The translations under genes were made by a program, and so were the position numbers. Below, one piece after another: positions 55,829-62,643 of a stretch of DNA of 64,000 nucleotides. The stretch lies in the IMG/VR virus record IMGVR_UViG_3300009506_000006, positions 1 to 64,000 of that record; one strand, 5' to 3'. Under the pieces are notes generated by a model. That model was not told where the DNA came from. It searched no databases and was given only the letters and a program-made list of their open reading frames with translations. The DNA comes from a virus. How positions within the stretch are numbered: position 1 is the stretch's first letter; each line of letters opens with the position of its first letter.

Positions 55829-56089
55829 ATGTCTTCACATCTTACCGAAAGTAAGCGCTGGCTGAAGCTTAAGGACGCTATCAAGTATTCCGCCATCGGT
55901 CGTGATCGACTCAAGCAGCTTGCTCGCAACGGTGTGATCATTGGTTTTCATGACACAGACAATGCTAGACACGATTGGATTTTCGACCGGCTTTCTATCG
56001 ACTCGTACAGGCTTACTCAGTATCACCTGCAGTCCACCATAACGACTCAAATAGCTAATGACATAGCGCTTGAAGTTTTGAATCGGTAA
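55829..56089 (+). CDS. excisionase-like helix-turn-helix protein
   Basis: 86 aa: RWLKLKDAIKYSAIGRDRLK, QLARNGVIIGFHD, HDWIFDRLSIDSYR matches the MerR/excisionase winged-helix family (recognition helix plus wing ending in DRxSIDxY). Directly upstream of the integrase (4-bp gap). An operator, ATCTTACCGAAAGTAAGC, is embedded in codons 4-9. Confidence 0.78.
   Translation: MSSHLTESKRWLKLKDAIKYSAIGRDRLKQLARNGVIIGFHDTDNARHDWIFDRLSIDSYRLTQYHLQSTITTQIANDIALEVLNR
55839..55856. promoter_or_regulatory. operator inside the excisionase-like gene
   Basis: ATCTTACCGAAAGTAAGC. A second, weaker site (TCTTGC-TTTAA-GTAAAGA) lies at 55796-55813. Both sit in the path of leftover repressor-gene transcription into the int module, suggesting int/xis control by the same repressor. 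Confidence 0.55.
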
Positions 56090-56093
56090 TGTT

Positions 56094-57086
56094 ATGGCTG
56101 AGACCATGAAACTCTATCGCTATTTCAATGGCTATTGGTATGTGCGCCGACCGGACGGAGCCCGCAAATCGCTCAAGACTCGTAATGCTGATGAAGCTAC
56201 TCGCATTTACAAAGCCATGCAACGTGCTGTACTTCAAGGCAAGCTCACTGCCCTGGATTCTGAACGCCGTGTAACAATCGCGCAGCTGCAACCAGAATTT
56301 TTTGACAGCCGTGATGAACTATCCGCTGATACTGTGGCTGCTTACCGCCTGGCATTTAAACAGCTGGCTGAATTTTTCGGCGGATCCACCCTAATTTCGC
56401 GTATAACTGCACGACGTTTATCTGAATTCAAATATCTGTGCCGTGCTCGCGGTGTTACAGATGTTTCAATTAACACCTATCTGCGCCATATTCGCAGTAT
56501 TTTGAACTTTGCTTTTAACTGTGGTTATCTCAAAGACAAGGTATTGGTTCCGATAATTCCAATCGGTGTGCGTCACCCGCGAATTTTGACTCGGGACGAA
56601 ATTGATCTGTTGTTATGTCATGCTGCACATTGCCGATCACACATGACACCGATCATTGCTTTTGCATTATGGACTGGCTGCCGACGTTATGAAATCTGGT
56701 CTCTGTCATGGGAACGCGTGCGTAAAGGCTACTGCACTGTACTTGGCAAGGGACGCCGCGAGCGCACGATTCCGTTGCTGCCGGGAGCTGTGGAAGCTAT
56801 GGGCTCACACAAAGACATTGGCCCGGTATTTTGGCATCCGAACGATATCGACCGATATTCTAAGGAATTTAAGCGTTTGGCACGTGACTGCGAACTCGAA
56901 GGTGTGAGCTTCCACAAATTGCGCCACACCGCAGCCTGCAACATGTTGGCGGCCGGCGTGGAATTGCGTTACGTGCAAGAGATGCTGGGACACAGCCAAG
57001 TAAACACAACTCAGATCTACGTGCAAGTCGTGCGCGATAAACTCAAAGAACAGCTGACTGAAAAATTTACGGAATTTGTGCTTTAA
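56094..57086 (+). CDS. int: tyrosine integrase
   Basis: 330 aa. Arm-binding N-terminus, core-binding domain about residues 70-160 (LSADTVAAYRLAFKQLAEFF), catalytic domain with Arg in ALWTGCRRYEIWSLSW, Lys in VLGKGRRERTIPL, HxxR in SFHKLRHTAACNML, His in EMLGHSQVNTTQ and Tyr in IYVQVV. It recombines attP (58592-58636) with a host tRNA-Lys gene. Confidence 0.95.
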   Translation: MAETMKLYRYFNGYWYVRRPDGARKSLKTRNADEATRIYKAMQRAVLQGKLTALDSERRVTIAQLQPEFFDSRDELSADTVAAYRLAFKQLAEFFGGSTLISRITARRLSEFKYLCRARGVTDVSINTYLRHIRSILNFAFNCGYLKDKVLVPIIPIGVRHPRILTRDEIDLLLCHAAHCRSHMTPIIAFALWTGCRRYEIWSLSWERVRKGYCTVLGKGRRERTIPLLPGAVEAMGSHKDIGPVFWHPNDIDRYSKEFKRLARDCELEGVSFHKLRHTAACNMLAAGVELRYVQEMLGHSQVNTTQIYVQVVRDKLKEQLTEKFTEFVL

Positions 57087-57096
57087 ATATGCAATT

Positions 57097-57174
57097 TGGT
57101 GATCCTGGTGGGAATCGAACCCACGTTACCGGGATGAAAGCCCGACCTCCTTTCCAATTTGGATGCACAGGATC
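57097..57174 (-). tRNA. tRNA-Glu(TTC)
   Basis: Acceptor GATCCTG/CAGGATC, discriminator A, CCA encoded. Anticodon loop CTTTCAT, anticodon TTC. T arm GTGGG-TTCGATT-CCCAC. The D stem is short (three to four pairs). Confidence 0.88.
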
Positions 57175-57183
57175 ATAAGACGT

Positions 57184-57267
57184 TGGTGGACGGGGGAGGA
57201 ATTCGCACCTCCACAGCAAGCGCGGGGGATTTACAGTCCCTTGGGTTCACTCGTACCCAGCCCGTCC
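57184..57267 (-). tRNA. tRNA-Tyr(GTA)
   Basis: Acceptor GGACGGG/CCCGTCC, discriminator A, CCA encoded. Anticodon loop CTGTAAA, long variable arm (GCGCTTGC) as in bacterial tRNA-Tyr. Its 5' part is shared with the end of the upstream zinc-protein gene, whose stop codon lies in the anticodon loop. Confidence 0.92.
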
Positions 57268-57749
57268 AGTTGTTTTGAGTCGATCGTTGTCTGTTTCTTT
57301 GTACCAGCTGCAGTCGAGAAACTTAAATCACGTTCGTTATTCATTAAGTCAAAGCCGGATGCCATGCATTTGTAACCGTGCTCTTTGAGTAGATCGATGA
57401 GATCATCGTCCAGCTTTTCATTGGGCGGACCGTCATAATAGATATTAAGATCTTTCGTTTTGTCTGCATGCTGCATATTGGGCAGTGTTCGACCAAATGC
57501 TCCTATCTCATAGTCGCAATCACATCCTATTGCCTGCATGTCGCATATTGGACAGCGCTCGACATCACATCCGGGATGATGTGGCATGCCGTGCTTGGCA
57601 CCACAATCGTTGCACCGACCATTCGGCTCGTCGAAGTGATCCGTAGACCGCGGCACCCATTTTGAACGCTTGTTTTTTCTGGCATGCGTGTATAGACATC
57701 CGTCAGCTTTCAGCATGTCTTGTTTACAATACTGACAAATTGCTCCCAT
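57231..57749 (-). CDS. zinc-binding phage protein
   Basis: 172 aa: CQYCKQDMLKADGC, GRCNDCGAKHGMPHHPGCDV, ERCPICDMQAIGCDCDYEIG. The CNDCG...HHPGCDxExCP...CDC pattern is a common phage hypothetical. C-terminal 37 bp overlap tRNA-Tyr. Confidence 0.75.
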   Translation of the reverse strand: MGAICQYCKQDMLKADGCLYTHARKNKRSKWVPRSTDHFDEPNGRCNDCGAKHGMPHHPGCDVERCPICDMQAIGCDCDYEIGAFGRTLPNMQHADKTKDLNIYYDGPPNEKLDDDLIDLLKEHGYKCMASGFDLMNNERDLSFSTAAGTKKQTTIDSKQLDGLGTSEPKGL

Positions 57750-57780
57750 TGATTCTTACCTTTCATTTAGACGATTTCAA

Positions 57781-58020
57781 TTATGCTGCCTTGCTAGACA
57801 CAAATTTATCAATTGCAAAGCCTTTTTCCTCCAATTCGCAGGCGGTCAGTTCGAATGTCCGGTAGCTTTCCCCGCAAGTCTGGCAGCGCCGGGTGCGTCG
57901 AACCGCTTCGTTGAAGTTTGTGCCGATCATTTTGTGGTATCGCGAATCTGTAACAGTTGAGCTGCTGCTGCCGCAATGTGGACAGGTCAGTAGACACCGC
58001 AGACCGCCTTGGCTGCTCAT
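57781..58020 (-). CDS. NrdR-like or Ogr-like zinc ribbon
   Basis: 79 aa: TCPHCGSSSSTVTDSRYHKM, RRTRRCQTCGESYRTFELTA is the NrdR-type ribbon with the arginine-rich second half; no ATP-cone, so a small regulator like phage Ogr/Delta is equally possible. Confidence 0.7.
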   Translation of the reverse strand: MSSQGGLRCLLTCPHCGSSSSTVTDSRYHKMIGTNFNEAVRRTRRCQTCGESYRTFELTACELEEKGFAIDKFVSSKAA

Positions 58021-58152
58021 GGAGTCTCCCTTTTAGTTAGTTTGGCAAACCTACACGGACGCCCCATTGCGCCTCGCCTTCGATAACCAATTTAGACGTC
58101 GAGCTTATGGTTATCACCCCTCAACCCCCTCAGCTTGCCATTTTGTGCATTG

Positions 58153-58332
58153 CTAATAAATCCATATCCTTATGATATTATTTAAAAAATCATCCAAATA
58201 AAAACATTGGCATTGCGGACAATAATAAATGTCGCCAGTATGCTGCCCAGGTTGTGCTCGTTTTGTGGTTGTGTTTGATTCTGTTCTATCAACAGGATCA
58301 CCCATATTATACGAACATTTTTCGCAATCCAT
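58153..58332 (-). CDS. small zinc-ribbon protein
   Basis: 59 aa from ATG 58332 (AAAGGT upstream): MDCEKCSYNMGDPVDRTESN, YYCPQCQCFYLDD. The longer frame runs through the tRNA-like gene and is rejected. Confidence 0.6.
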   Translation of the reverse strand: MDCEKCSYNMGDPVDRTESNTTTKRAQPGQHTGDIYYCPQCQCFYLDDFLNNIIRIWIY

Positions 58333-58363
58333 ATTTTTTACCTTTGCCACAGGAGCAATTGTT

Positions 58364-58472
58364 TGCGCTCGGCAGGGATTTGCACCCTGCATGACTCTAT
58401 TCTTTTGTCCGTGTAGGGGGTTAACCCGACTGTCAGCCACGGCGCTTCGTCTACCTATTCCGCCACGAGCGC
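58364..58472 (-). tRNA. atypical type II tRNA-like gene
   Basis: Acceptor GCGCTCG/CGAGCGC (7 bp), Leu-like D arm (GGCGGAATAGGTAGAC), T arm CAGGG-TGCAAAT-CCCTG with an extra G-C pair, discriminator A, no CCA. The anticodon stem CCGTG/CACGG holds 24 nt instead of 7 (including GGGTTAACCC), so no anticodon can be assigned. Either an inserted sequence in the loop or a decaying gene. Confidence 0.6.
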
Positions 58473-58506
58473 AATTCTCAATTGGCACTTATTTTGCATG
58501 ACCTAC

Positions 58507-58532
58507 ATTTTGGTAAAATCATGGCAAAATTT
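58507..58532 (+). promoter_or_regulatory. integrase arm-type site, left
   Basis: TTTTGGTAAAA-N4-GGCAAA at 58508-58528; repeated in the same orientation at 58715-58735, so one copy lies on each side of the attP core. Confidence 0.6.
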
Positions 58533-58591
58533 TTAGCTTTAGATTTGTAACAGTCTGATTTCATTTTAGTTTTAATTGACGTTCCGCTTAA

Positions 58592-58636
58592 CTCTTAATC
58601 AGTAGGTTGATGGTTCGATTCCATCACGGCCCACCA
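58592..58636 (+). other. attP core, 3' part of a tRNA-Lys(CTT) gene
   Basis: CTCTTAA loop, TCAGT stem, T arm GATGG-TTCGATT-CCATC, acceptor ACGGCCC, A, CCA. The bases before the loop (CTTAA) do not complete the anticodon stem, so homology to the host gene starts at about 58591. About 1.5 kb from int; three tRNA or tRNA-like genes intervene. Confidence 0.85.
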
Positions 58637-58712
58637 GATTTGCCAATAATTTCAAGACCTATATTACTTGTTGTCAAAACTGCAACACGCTAAATTTGAC
58701 TGTTTTTGACGT

Positions 58713-58737
58713 TGTTTTGGTAAAAAAACGGCAAAGT
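58713..58737 (+). promoter_or_regulatory. integrase arm-type site, right
   Basis: TTTTGGTAAAA-N4-GGCAAA at 58715-58735, same spacing as the left site, about 80 bp beyond the core. Confidence 0.6.
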
Positions 58738-58743
58738 TGATTC

Positions 58744-59097
58744 TTAATCTGTCAATTCATCAATCAAATCGTTATACATATCCCATGTTTCAAGCGATGT
58801 TGGCAATCCTTTTTCTGTGATCAAATTTCCGTGGTAAGCTGCCATGAAAGCGTTAATCCCGTGTTTGCCGTAATGGTTTGGATTTTGCTCAGCTTGCTGA
58901 ATGAATGCAATCGGATCATCGGTTTCAAGCAAAATTTCTCCACGAGGACCACAAGGAAGGCCGCTACTAGGTAATTCATAACAAGGATCACCGATTTTCC
59001 ACCAGCATGTCTGAAGACCATAAACGAGGCGATTTGACCGCAACGCTAATTCTTTGACTGTTTCTAAACTGGTAAATTGAGTGAGTCTTAAAACCAA
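58744..59097 (-). CDS. hypothetical protein
   Basis: 117 aa: MVLRLTQFTSLETVKELALR, CWWKIGDPCYELPSSGLPCG, DPIAFIQQAEQNPNHYGKHG. Well-formed but not recognised. First gene right of attP. Confidence 0.6.
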   Translation of the reverse strand: MVLRLTQFTSLETVKELALRSNRLVYGLQTCWWKIGDPCYELPSSGLPCGPRGEILLETDDPIAFIQQAEQNPNHYGKHGINAFMAAYHGNLITEKGLPTSLETWDMYNDLIDELTD

Positions 59098-59147
59098 TTA
59101 AATTTCCTTTCTTTATTGGTTTTTGAACAGGTATTTTGTTTCTCCTG

Positions 59148-59378
59148 TTATGGTTCAACAATTCTGAAGTGCTGATGAAAAATATGTTTGCTCATGGTAA
59201 CGCCAGGTGTATCGTAGAATTGATCAGCTGGCATGGATTCACTTCTTGTAACGAAATAATCCCATAGTAATCCGAGCGATAGTTCCTTAAAATATGACCG
59301 TTTATAGCAATAATACATGCGAGGCTGGTCACATTCTAACTGTACGCTTTCTATTGCGCGAATACAAATGACTTTCAT
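59148..59378 (-). CDS. SH3-like small protein, CIK family
   Basis: 76 aa: MKVICIRAIESVQ, YYCYKRSYFKEL, FHQHFRIVEP. First of four in a row linked by 1- to 4-bp overlaps. Confidence 0.68.
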   Translation of the reverse strand: MKVICIRAIESVQLECDQPRMYYCYKRSYFKELSLGLLWDYFVTRSESMPADQFYDTPGVTMSKHIFHQHFRIVEP

Positions 59379-59647
59379 TTAAGCACCTTGAAAGACCTGT
59401 GGAATTCATCGTTTGTGAACCAAAGCGAGTTATCTTCATCATAGATAATGAAATAGAGCATATTGTCATTATTTGTACAATCGTATAAACCGTAATATTG
59501 CTTCAATAAAGTCGGTTTTAACCATGGTTCTGTCATTGCCATTGCATTGAAGCATATTACCTTGATTGGCTTGAGTATCGTACCTTGCTTTGCATAATTT
59601 CTGATAATTTGATTTTGATATTTTTGTTCAGGACTTAAAATTTTCAT
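59375..59647 (-). CDS. SH3-like small protein, CIK family
   Basis: 90 aa: IKVICFNAMAM after a 27-residue N-terminal extension, YYGLYDCTNN, LWFTNDEFHRSFKVLK. Confidence 0.66.
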   Translation of the reverse strand: MKILSPEQKYQNQIIRNYAKQGTILKPIKVICFNAMAMTEPWLKPTLLKQYYGLYDCTNNDNMLYFIIYDEDNSLWFTNDEFHRSFKVLK

Positions 59648-59868
59648 TACTCTACAATTTTGAAATGCTCTTTGAACAATGTTTCAGAGAGCAGCAGTCC
59701 TCTGTTTTGTATGATTTCGGTAAACGTCAATAACTCACTAACTTCGTGATCACATATAAAATACGCGAATACTGCACTGATGTGTTCTAATGTTGTTGCG
59801 TAATACATTTTGCAAAGCACGCATTTGAGAGCAGACGAACAGATGGATTTGATGCAGATGACTTTCAT
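59647..59868 (-). CDS. SH3-like small protein, CIK family
   Basis: 73 aa: MKVICIKSICSS, YYATTLEHISAVF, LFKEHFKIVE. Confidence 0.66.
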   Translation of the reverse strand: MKVICIKSICSSALKCVLCKMYYATTLEHISAVFAYFICDHEVSELLTFTEIIQNRGLLLSETLFKEHFKIVE

Positions 59869-60146
59869 TGAAGTGTTTTAAAATGATACTTAAATTGTTC
59901 TTTATGAATCCAAAAACCGTATGTTGGGGATTCAAAGAAAAAATAATAATCTTGTGGAATTTTATCAAAATCCATACCATGACAGCATAAAATCCAATAT
60001 TTTCGCAGTAAAGTGTATGGACTATCAGGCTTAATACAGATCACTTGTACAACTTCTGGTTTGTGCACGAGTATTGAATGAGAATATAAGTCTGATATTA
60101 GTTTTTTATAAATCGGATAGTCCTTGTATGGTTGATTCTCATTCAT
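59865..60146 (-). CDS. SH3-like small protein, CIK family
   Basis: 93 aa: VVQVICIKPDSPY, YYFFFESPTYGFWIHKEQFK, YHFKTLQ. N-terminal 30 residues are extra. Confidence 0.66.
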   Translation of the reverse strand: MNENQPYKDYPIYKKLISDLYSHSILVHKPEVVQVICIKPDSPYTLLRKYWILCCHGMDFDKIPQDYYFFFESPTYGFWIHKEQFKYHFKTLQ

Positions 60147-60834
60147 AATCTGAGCAGTCTTTGATCCATTGTTCCCAGATATTTTCTTCTTGTGGTATAA
60201 TCTGAAAGCCCAACTCTTTAATTTTTGTCAGCATTCGTTTAGCTGCATTTGAATTATGGTCGTTGTAATGGATAACTTCGTATGGCGACATGTCGATCAT
60301 AAAATCTGTTAAATCTGAAGCAAACTCAACAACTTGGTCAAAACTTTTTCCGGAAAGGTTGACTTCGTATTGTTTAACTTTGATGAATTCTTTTGCAGTC
60401 TTGATTCTTCCGGCATTGAATAACTCTCTGAGTCGATCAGTGTCCATTTGCCCATTAATATACCGCGACCTCCCGTAGTCTCGCTCATAGGCAATTGCGG
60501 CACCGTAAATTTTTCCGATACCGGCGTATCCTTGATATTCCAGAATGATATTTTTTTGCATGTCGATTACGATCAAGCCGTATTCAACTGGCGCCAGATA
60601 CGGATGGCCGGCATAGACTGGTGTCATATTAAATTCGAACTGCCGATCGTGCTGGTGTTGTTGCCAATCTTGACGCATATCATACCAGCGTCCCAGGTAT
60701 TCATTGAGATGCTCCAGATCTTTTTCGATTAACTTGATATTGTTGATAAACCATGGAATTGGATTGGTCCAGCGTGACATGCGGTGTTCCATCCCATTTT
60801 CTTCGCGAATAGTAACGCCGATATTTCCACCCAT
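60139..60834 (-). CDS. conserved phage protein of unknown function
   Basis: 231 aa: MGGNIGVTIREENGMEHRMS, RWTNPIPWFINNIKLIEKD, MTPVYAGHPYLAPVEYGLIV, YAGIGKIYGAAIAYERDYGR. A phage family I recognise by its MGGNIGVTIRE start; no known activity. Confidence 0.7.
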   Translation of the reverse strand: MGGNIGVTIREENGMEHRMSRWTNPIPWFINNIKLIEKDLEHLNEYLGRWYDMRQDWQQHQHDRQFEFNMTPVYAGHPYLAPVEYGLIVIDMQKNIILEYQGYAGIGKIYGAAIAYERDYGRSRYINGQMDTDRLRELFNAGRIKTAKEFIKVKQYEVNLSGKSFDQVVEFASDLTDFMIDMSPYEVIHYNDHNSNAAKRMLTKIKELGFQIIPQEENIWEQWIKDCSDYE

Positions 60835-60853
60835 TATTTAACCTCCATTCATT

Positions 60854-61066
60854 TTATTGCGTTGTCTTAGGTAAAACATATTTTCCGTTTTCTTTTTTGA
60901 TTACATTTTCTTTGACTAGAAACTCTAAGAACTCGATTATAATGGCTTCATCGCTTGAAGAATCCTTTGGATGTCTTTTGCGGAAGTCGTTAACAATGTT
61001 GCTAAGAATGAATTTCCAATGCAACGCCCATGCGACATAATCTATTTCTTGTTTTTTTTCATTCAT
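60854..61066 (-). CDS. small helical protein
   Basis: 70 aa from ATG 61066 (GGTGGAAA upstream, overlapping the previous stop). YVAWALHWKFILSNIVNDFR and a Lys-rich end. Possibly a small regulator; not recognised. Confidence 0.55.
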   Translation of the reverse strand: MNEKKQEIDYVAWALHWKFILSNIVNDFRKRHPKDSSSDEAIIIEFLEFLVKENVIKKENGKYVLPKTTQ

Positions 61067-61496
61067 ATTTTCCACCTGTACGCTCATTGAGCTTCTCGAC
61101 ATATTGTTCCCGATTCCAACTGCTCGGCACTTGACTCGGCATTCGTGGATGCACAGCTTGTTCATCCGGAGTACGCGCCGGCCGGGTCAGAATTTTAAAG
61201 CTGCCATCGATGCCAACCAATCCTGCCAACCGGCTGGCACGAAATACATGCTCACGGCCGTCTTTATGCCTCTCGGTAAATCTGTCGGATTTGATAATGA
61301 CCGGAGTCCATTTGGATGGCGGCCACTGCTGCGCCAGGGTTTTGCGACCGTCTCGAGATCCGTCCGTGCGCGCAAAGCCGTTCCATTCATATGATCCTTT
61401 ACCGTAGGGATCTTGTCCTTCAAAATTACTGGCATGTACTTGGGCTCCGATTGAAACCCAGAAACCTAATCCTTCAAGTCTGAGTGATCCACACAT
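61059..61496 (-). CDS. hypothetical protein, possibly SRAP-like
   Basis: 145 aa. Starts MCGS with Cys2 exposed after Met removal, the catalytic position of SRAP/HMCES enzymes that crosslink to abasic sites; WNGFARTDGSRDG and EHVFRASRLAGLVGIDG follow. The other SRAP motifs are not clear and the protein is short, so this is tentative. Confidence 0.5.
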   Translation of the reverse strand: MCGSLRLEGLGFWVSIGAQVHASNFEGQDPYGKGSYEWNGFARTDGSRDGRKTLAQQWPPSKWTPVIIKSDRFTERHKDGREHVFRASRLAGLVGIDGSFKILTRPARTPDEQAVHPRMPSQVPSSWNREQYVEKLNERTGGKYE

Positions 61497-61771
61497 TCTA
61501 CCACCTCCAAAATTTTAAATCTTTTGTTAAAATCAGGTGCATTAAACCATTGATACTTTTCCGGATTATAGAGTAGTACAGCATATGGAACGCATTCGTC
61601 TCCGCTATCCTCTATACAATAATAAGTATGTATCATACTGAAATTCTGACACGATTTGACGCAGATAACACGCATAACTCTGAAGTGTCTGTGGCTTTTT
61701 TCGTCCATATCTCTAAAAAGTTTATATATTCGAGTGTTTTTGTAATCATGAGCATCTTGTTCATAGTTCAT
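61466..61771 (-). CDS. SH3-like small protein, CIK family
   Basis: 101 aa: MRVICVKSCQNF after a 32-residue extension, YAVLLYNPEKYQWFNAPDF, NKRFKILEVVE. Confidence 0.64.
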   Translation of the reverse strand: MNYEQDAHDYKNTRIYKLFRDMDEKSHRHFRVMRVICVKSCQNFSMIHTYYCIEDSGDECVPYAVLLYNPEKYQWFNAPDFNKRFKILEVVECVDHSDLKD

Positions 61772-61812
61772 AATTATACCTTAAGAAAGAACAAGGAGCT
61801 TCTCTTTTTTGC

Positions 61813-61851
61813 TAAACAAAACGGGGGAGCCGGATGATTCCAACTCCCCCG
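61813..61851 (-). terminator. terminator overlapping the next promoter
   Basis: CGGGGGAG (61822-61829) pairs with CTCCCCCG (61844-61851), followed on the minus strand by TTTTGTTT. The predicted start site of the promoter below falls inside its upstream arm, so it can only terminate read-through from the lipoprotein gene, not transcripts started here. Confidence 0.8.
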
Positions 61852-61852
61852 A

Positions 61853-61881
61853 GTCTTACTTCAGGCGAGATAATTTGTCAA
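61853..61881 (-). promoter_or_regulatory. sigma70-type promoter with operator
   Basis: TTGACA (61881-61876), exactly 17 bp, TAAGAC (61858-61853). GTCTTACTTCAGGCGAGAT keeps one operator half. The T-tract and flanking TTGACA copies are almost the same sequence as in the immunity region. Confidence 0.8.
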
Positions 61882-61897
61882 GTTTTTTTTGACATTA

Positions 61898-62404
61898 TTA
61901 AATCTTGTTCATTTGCTTTAGCCCGATCAATGAAAGCTTGTGGACGCTGTTATACAGATCGTCTAAGCTCATTAATGTCAACGTTTTGTCCACCGATCCT
62001 TGCAGTTGAATATCATTTTCAAACACAAGGAAGTTGTTCGACAATATCAACAATGTCATACCGGCTTGCTTGTTGAACTCTGCAACTTTAAGTATGATAG
62101 CGCTTTGAAGATCCGACATACTGAGTCCGGCTTCCACGGTGCTTCGAATACGTACATACCATGCGTCGAATTCAGACAAATATTTTTCACCAGCCCAGAT
62201 CATGGGTAATTGAGCCGCGGTAACGAAGGCTTTCTGGGCAACACACGGGTTTGCGATCTTAGCTGCAATGATGCTGTTCTCCGATGTGGCTCCAACCTGT
62301 TCGTAGACGTCACAGGGCTGGCTTGTAACCGGCGCGATCTGTAGCATAGAGCCGCAGCCGACAAGCATAAACAAACTCAATAGAGAAACAATAATTTTTT
62401 TCAT
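61898..62404 (-). CDS. lipoprotein of unknown function
   Basis: 168 aa. Signal peptide with lipobox LVGC at residues 14-17 (MKKIIVSLLSLFMLVGCGS). Mature part is helical (FDAWYVRIRSTVEAGLSMSD). Probably anchored in the inner or outer membrane; could be a lysis or exclusion lipoprotein, by position near the holin-like gene. Confidence 0.7.
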   Translation of the reverse strand: MKKIIVSLLSLFMLVGCGSMLQIAPVTSQPCDVYEQVGATSENSIIAAKIANPCVAQKAFVTAAQLPMIWAGEKYLSEFDAWYVRIRSTVEAGLSMSDLQSAIILKVAEFNKQAGMTLLILSNNFLVFENDIQLQGSVDKTLTLMSLDDLYNSVHKLSLIGLKQMNKI

Positions 62405-62437
62405 TTTTTCATTCCTTTCTTCTTTTTCTTTTTGCTT

Positions 62438-62617
62438 TTACTTTTGCAAGCCATGCTGTACCTCCCGTGCTTTTCTGCGTAGATTTTTGCTTACATTATA
62501 TTGATTGTCACATACGCGGCATAGATGGCTCAAACCATCGTACCGTGACTTATTTTTATTGAATTCCTTAATCGACAACGTGCGTCGGCAGCAGTAACAG
62601 AATTTTACCAGCTCCAA
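62438..62617 (-). CDS. small HNH-like zinc protein
   Basis: 59 aa, start TTG tentative (62617 or 62704). KFCYCCRRTLSIKEFNKNKS, RYDGLSHLCRVCDNQ is the treble-clef pattern of a short phage HNH-associated family; the catalytic HNH residues are not evident. Confidence 0.5.
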   Translation of the reverse strand: MELVKFCYCCRRTLSIKEFNKNKSRYDGLSHLCRVCDNQYNVSKNLRRKAREVQHGLQK

Positions 62618-62643
62618 CCCTGTGATGTCTCTTTCGTCTATCT

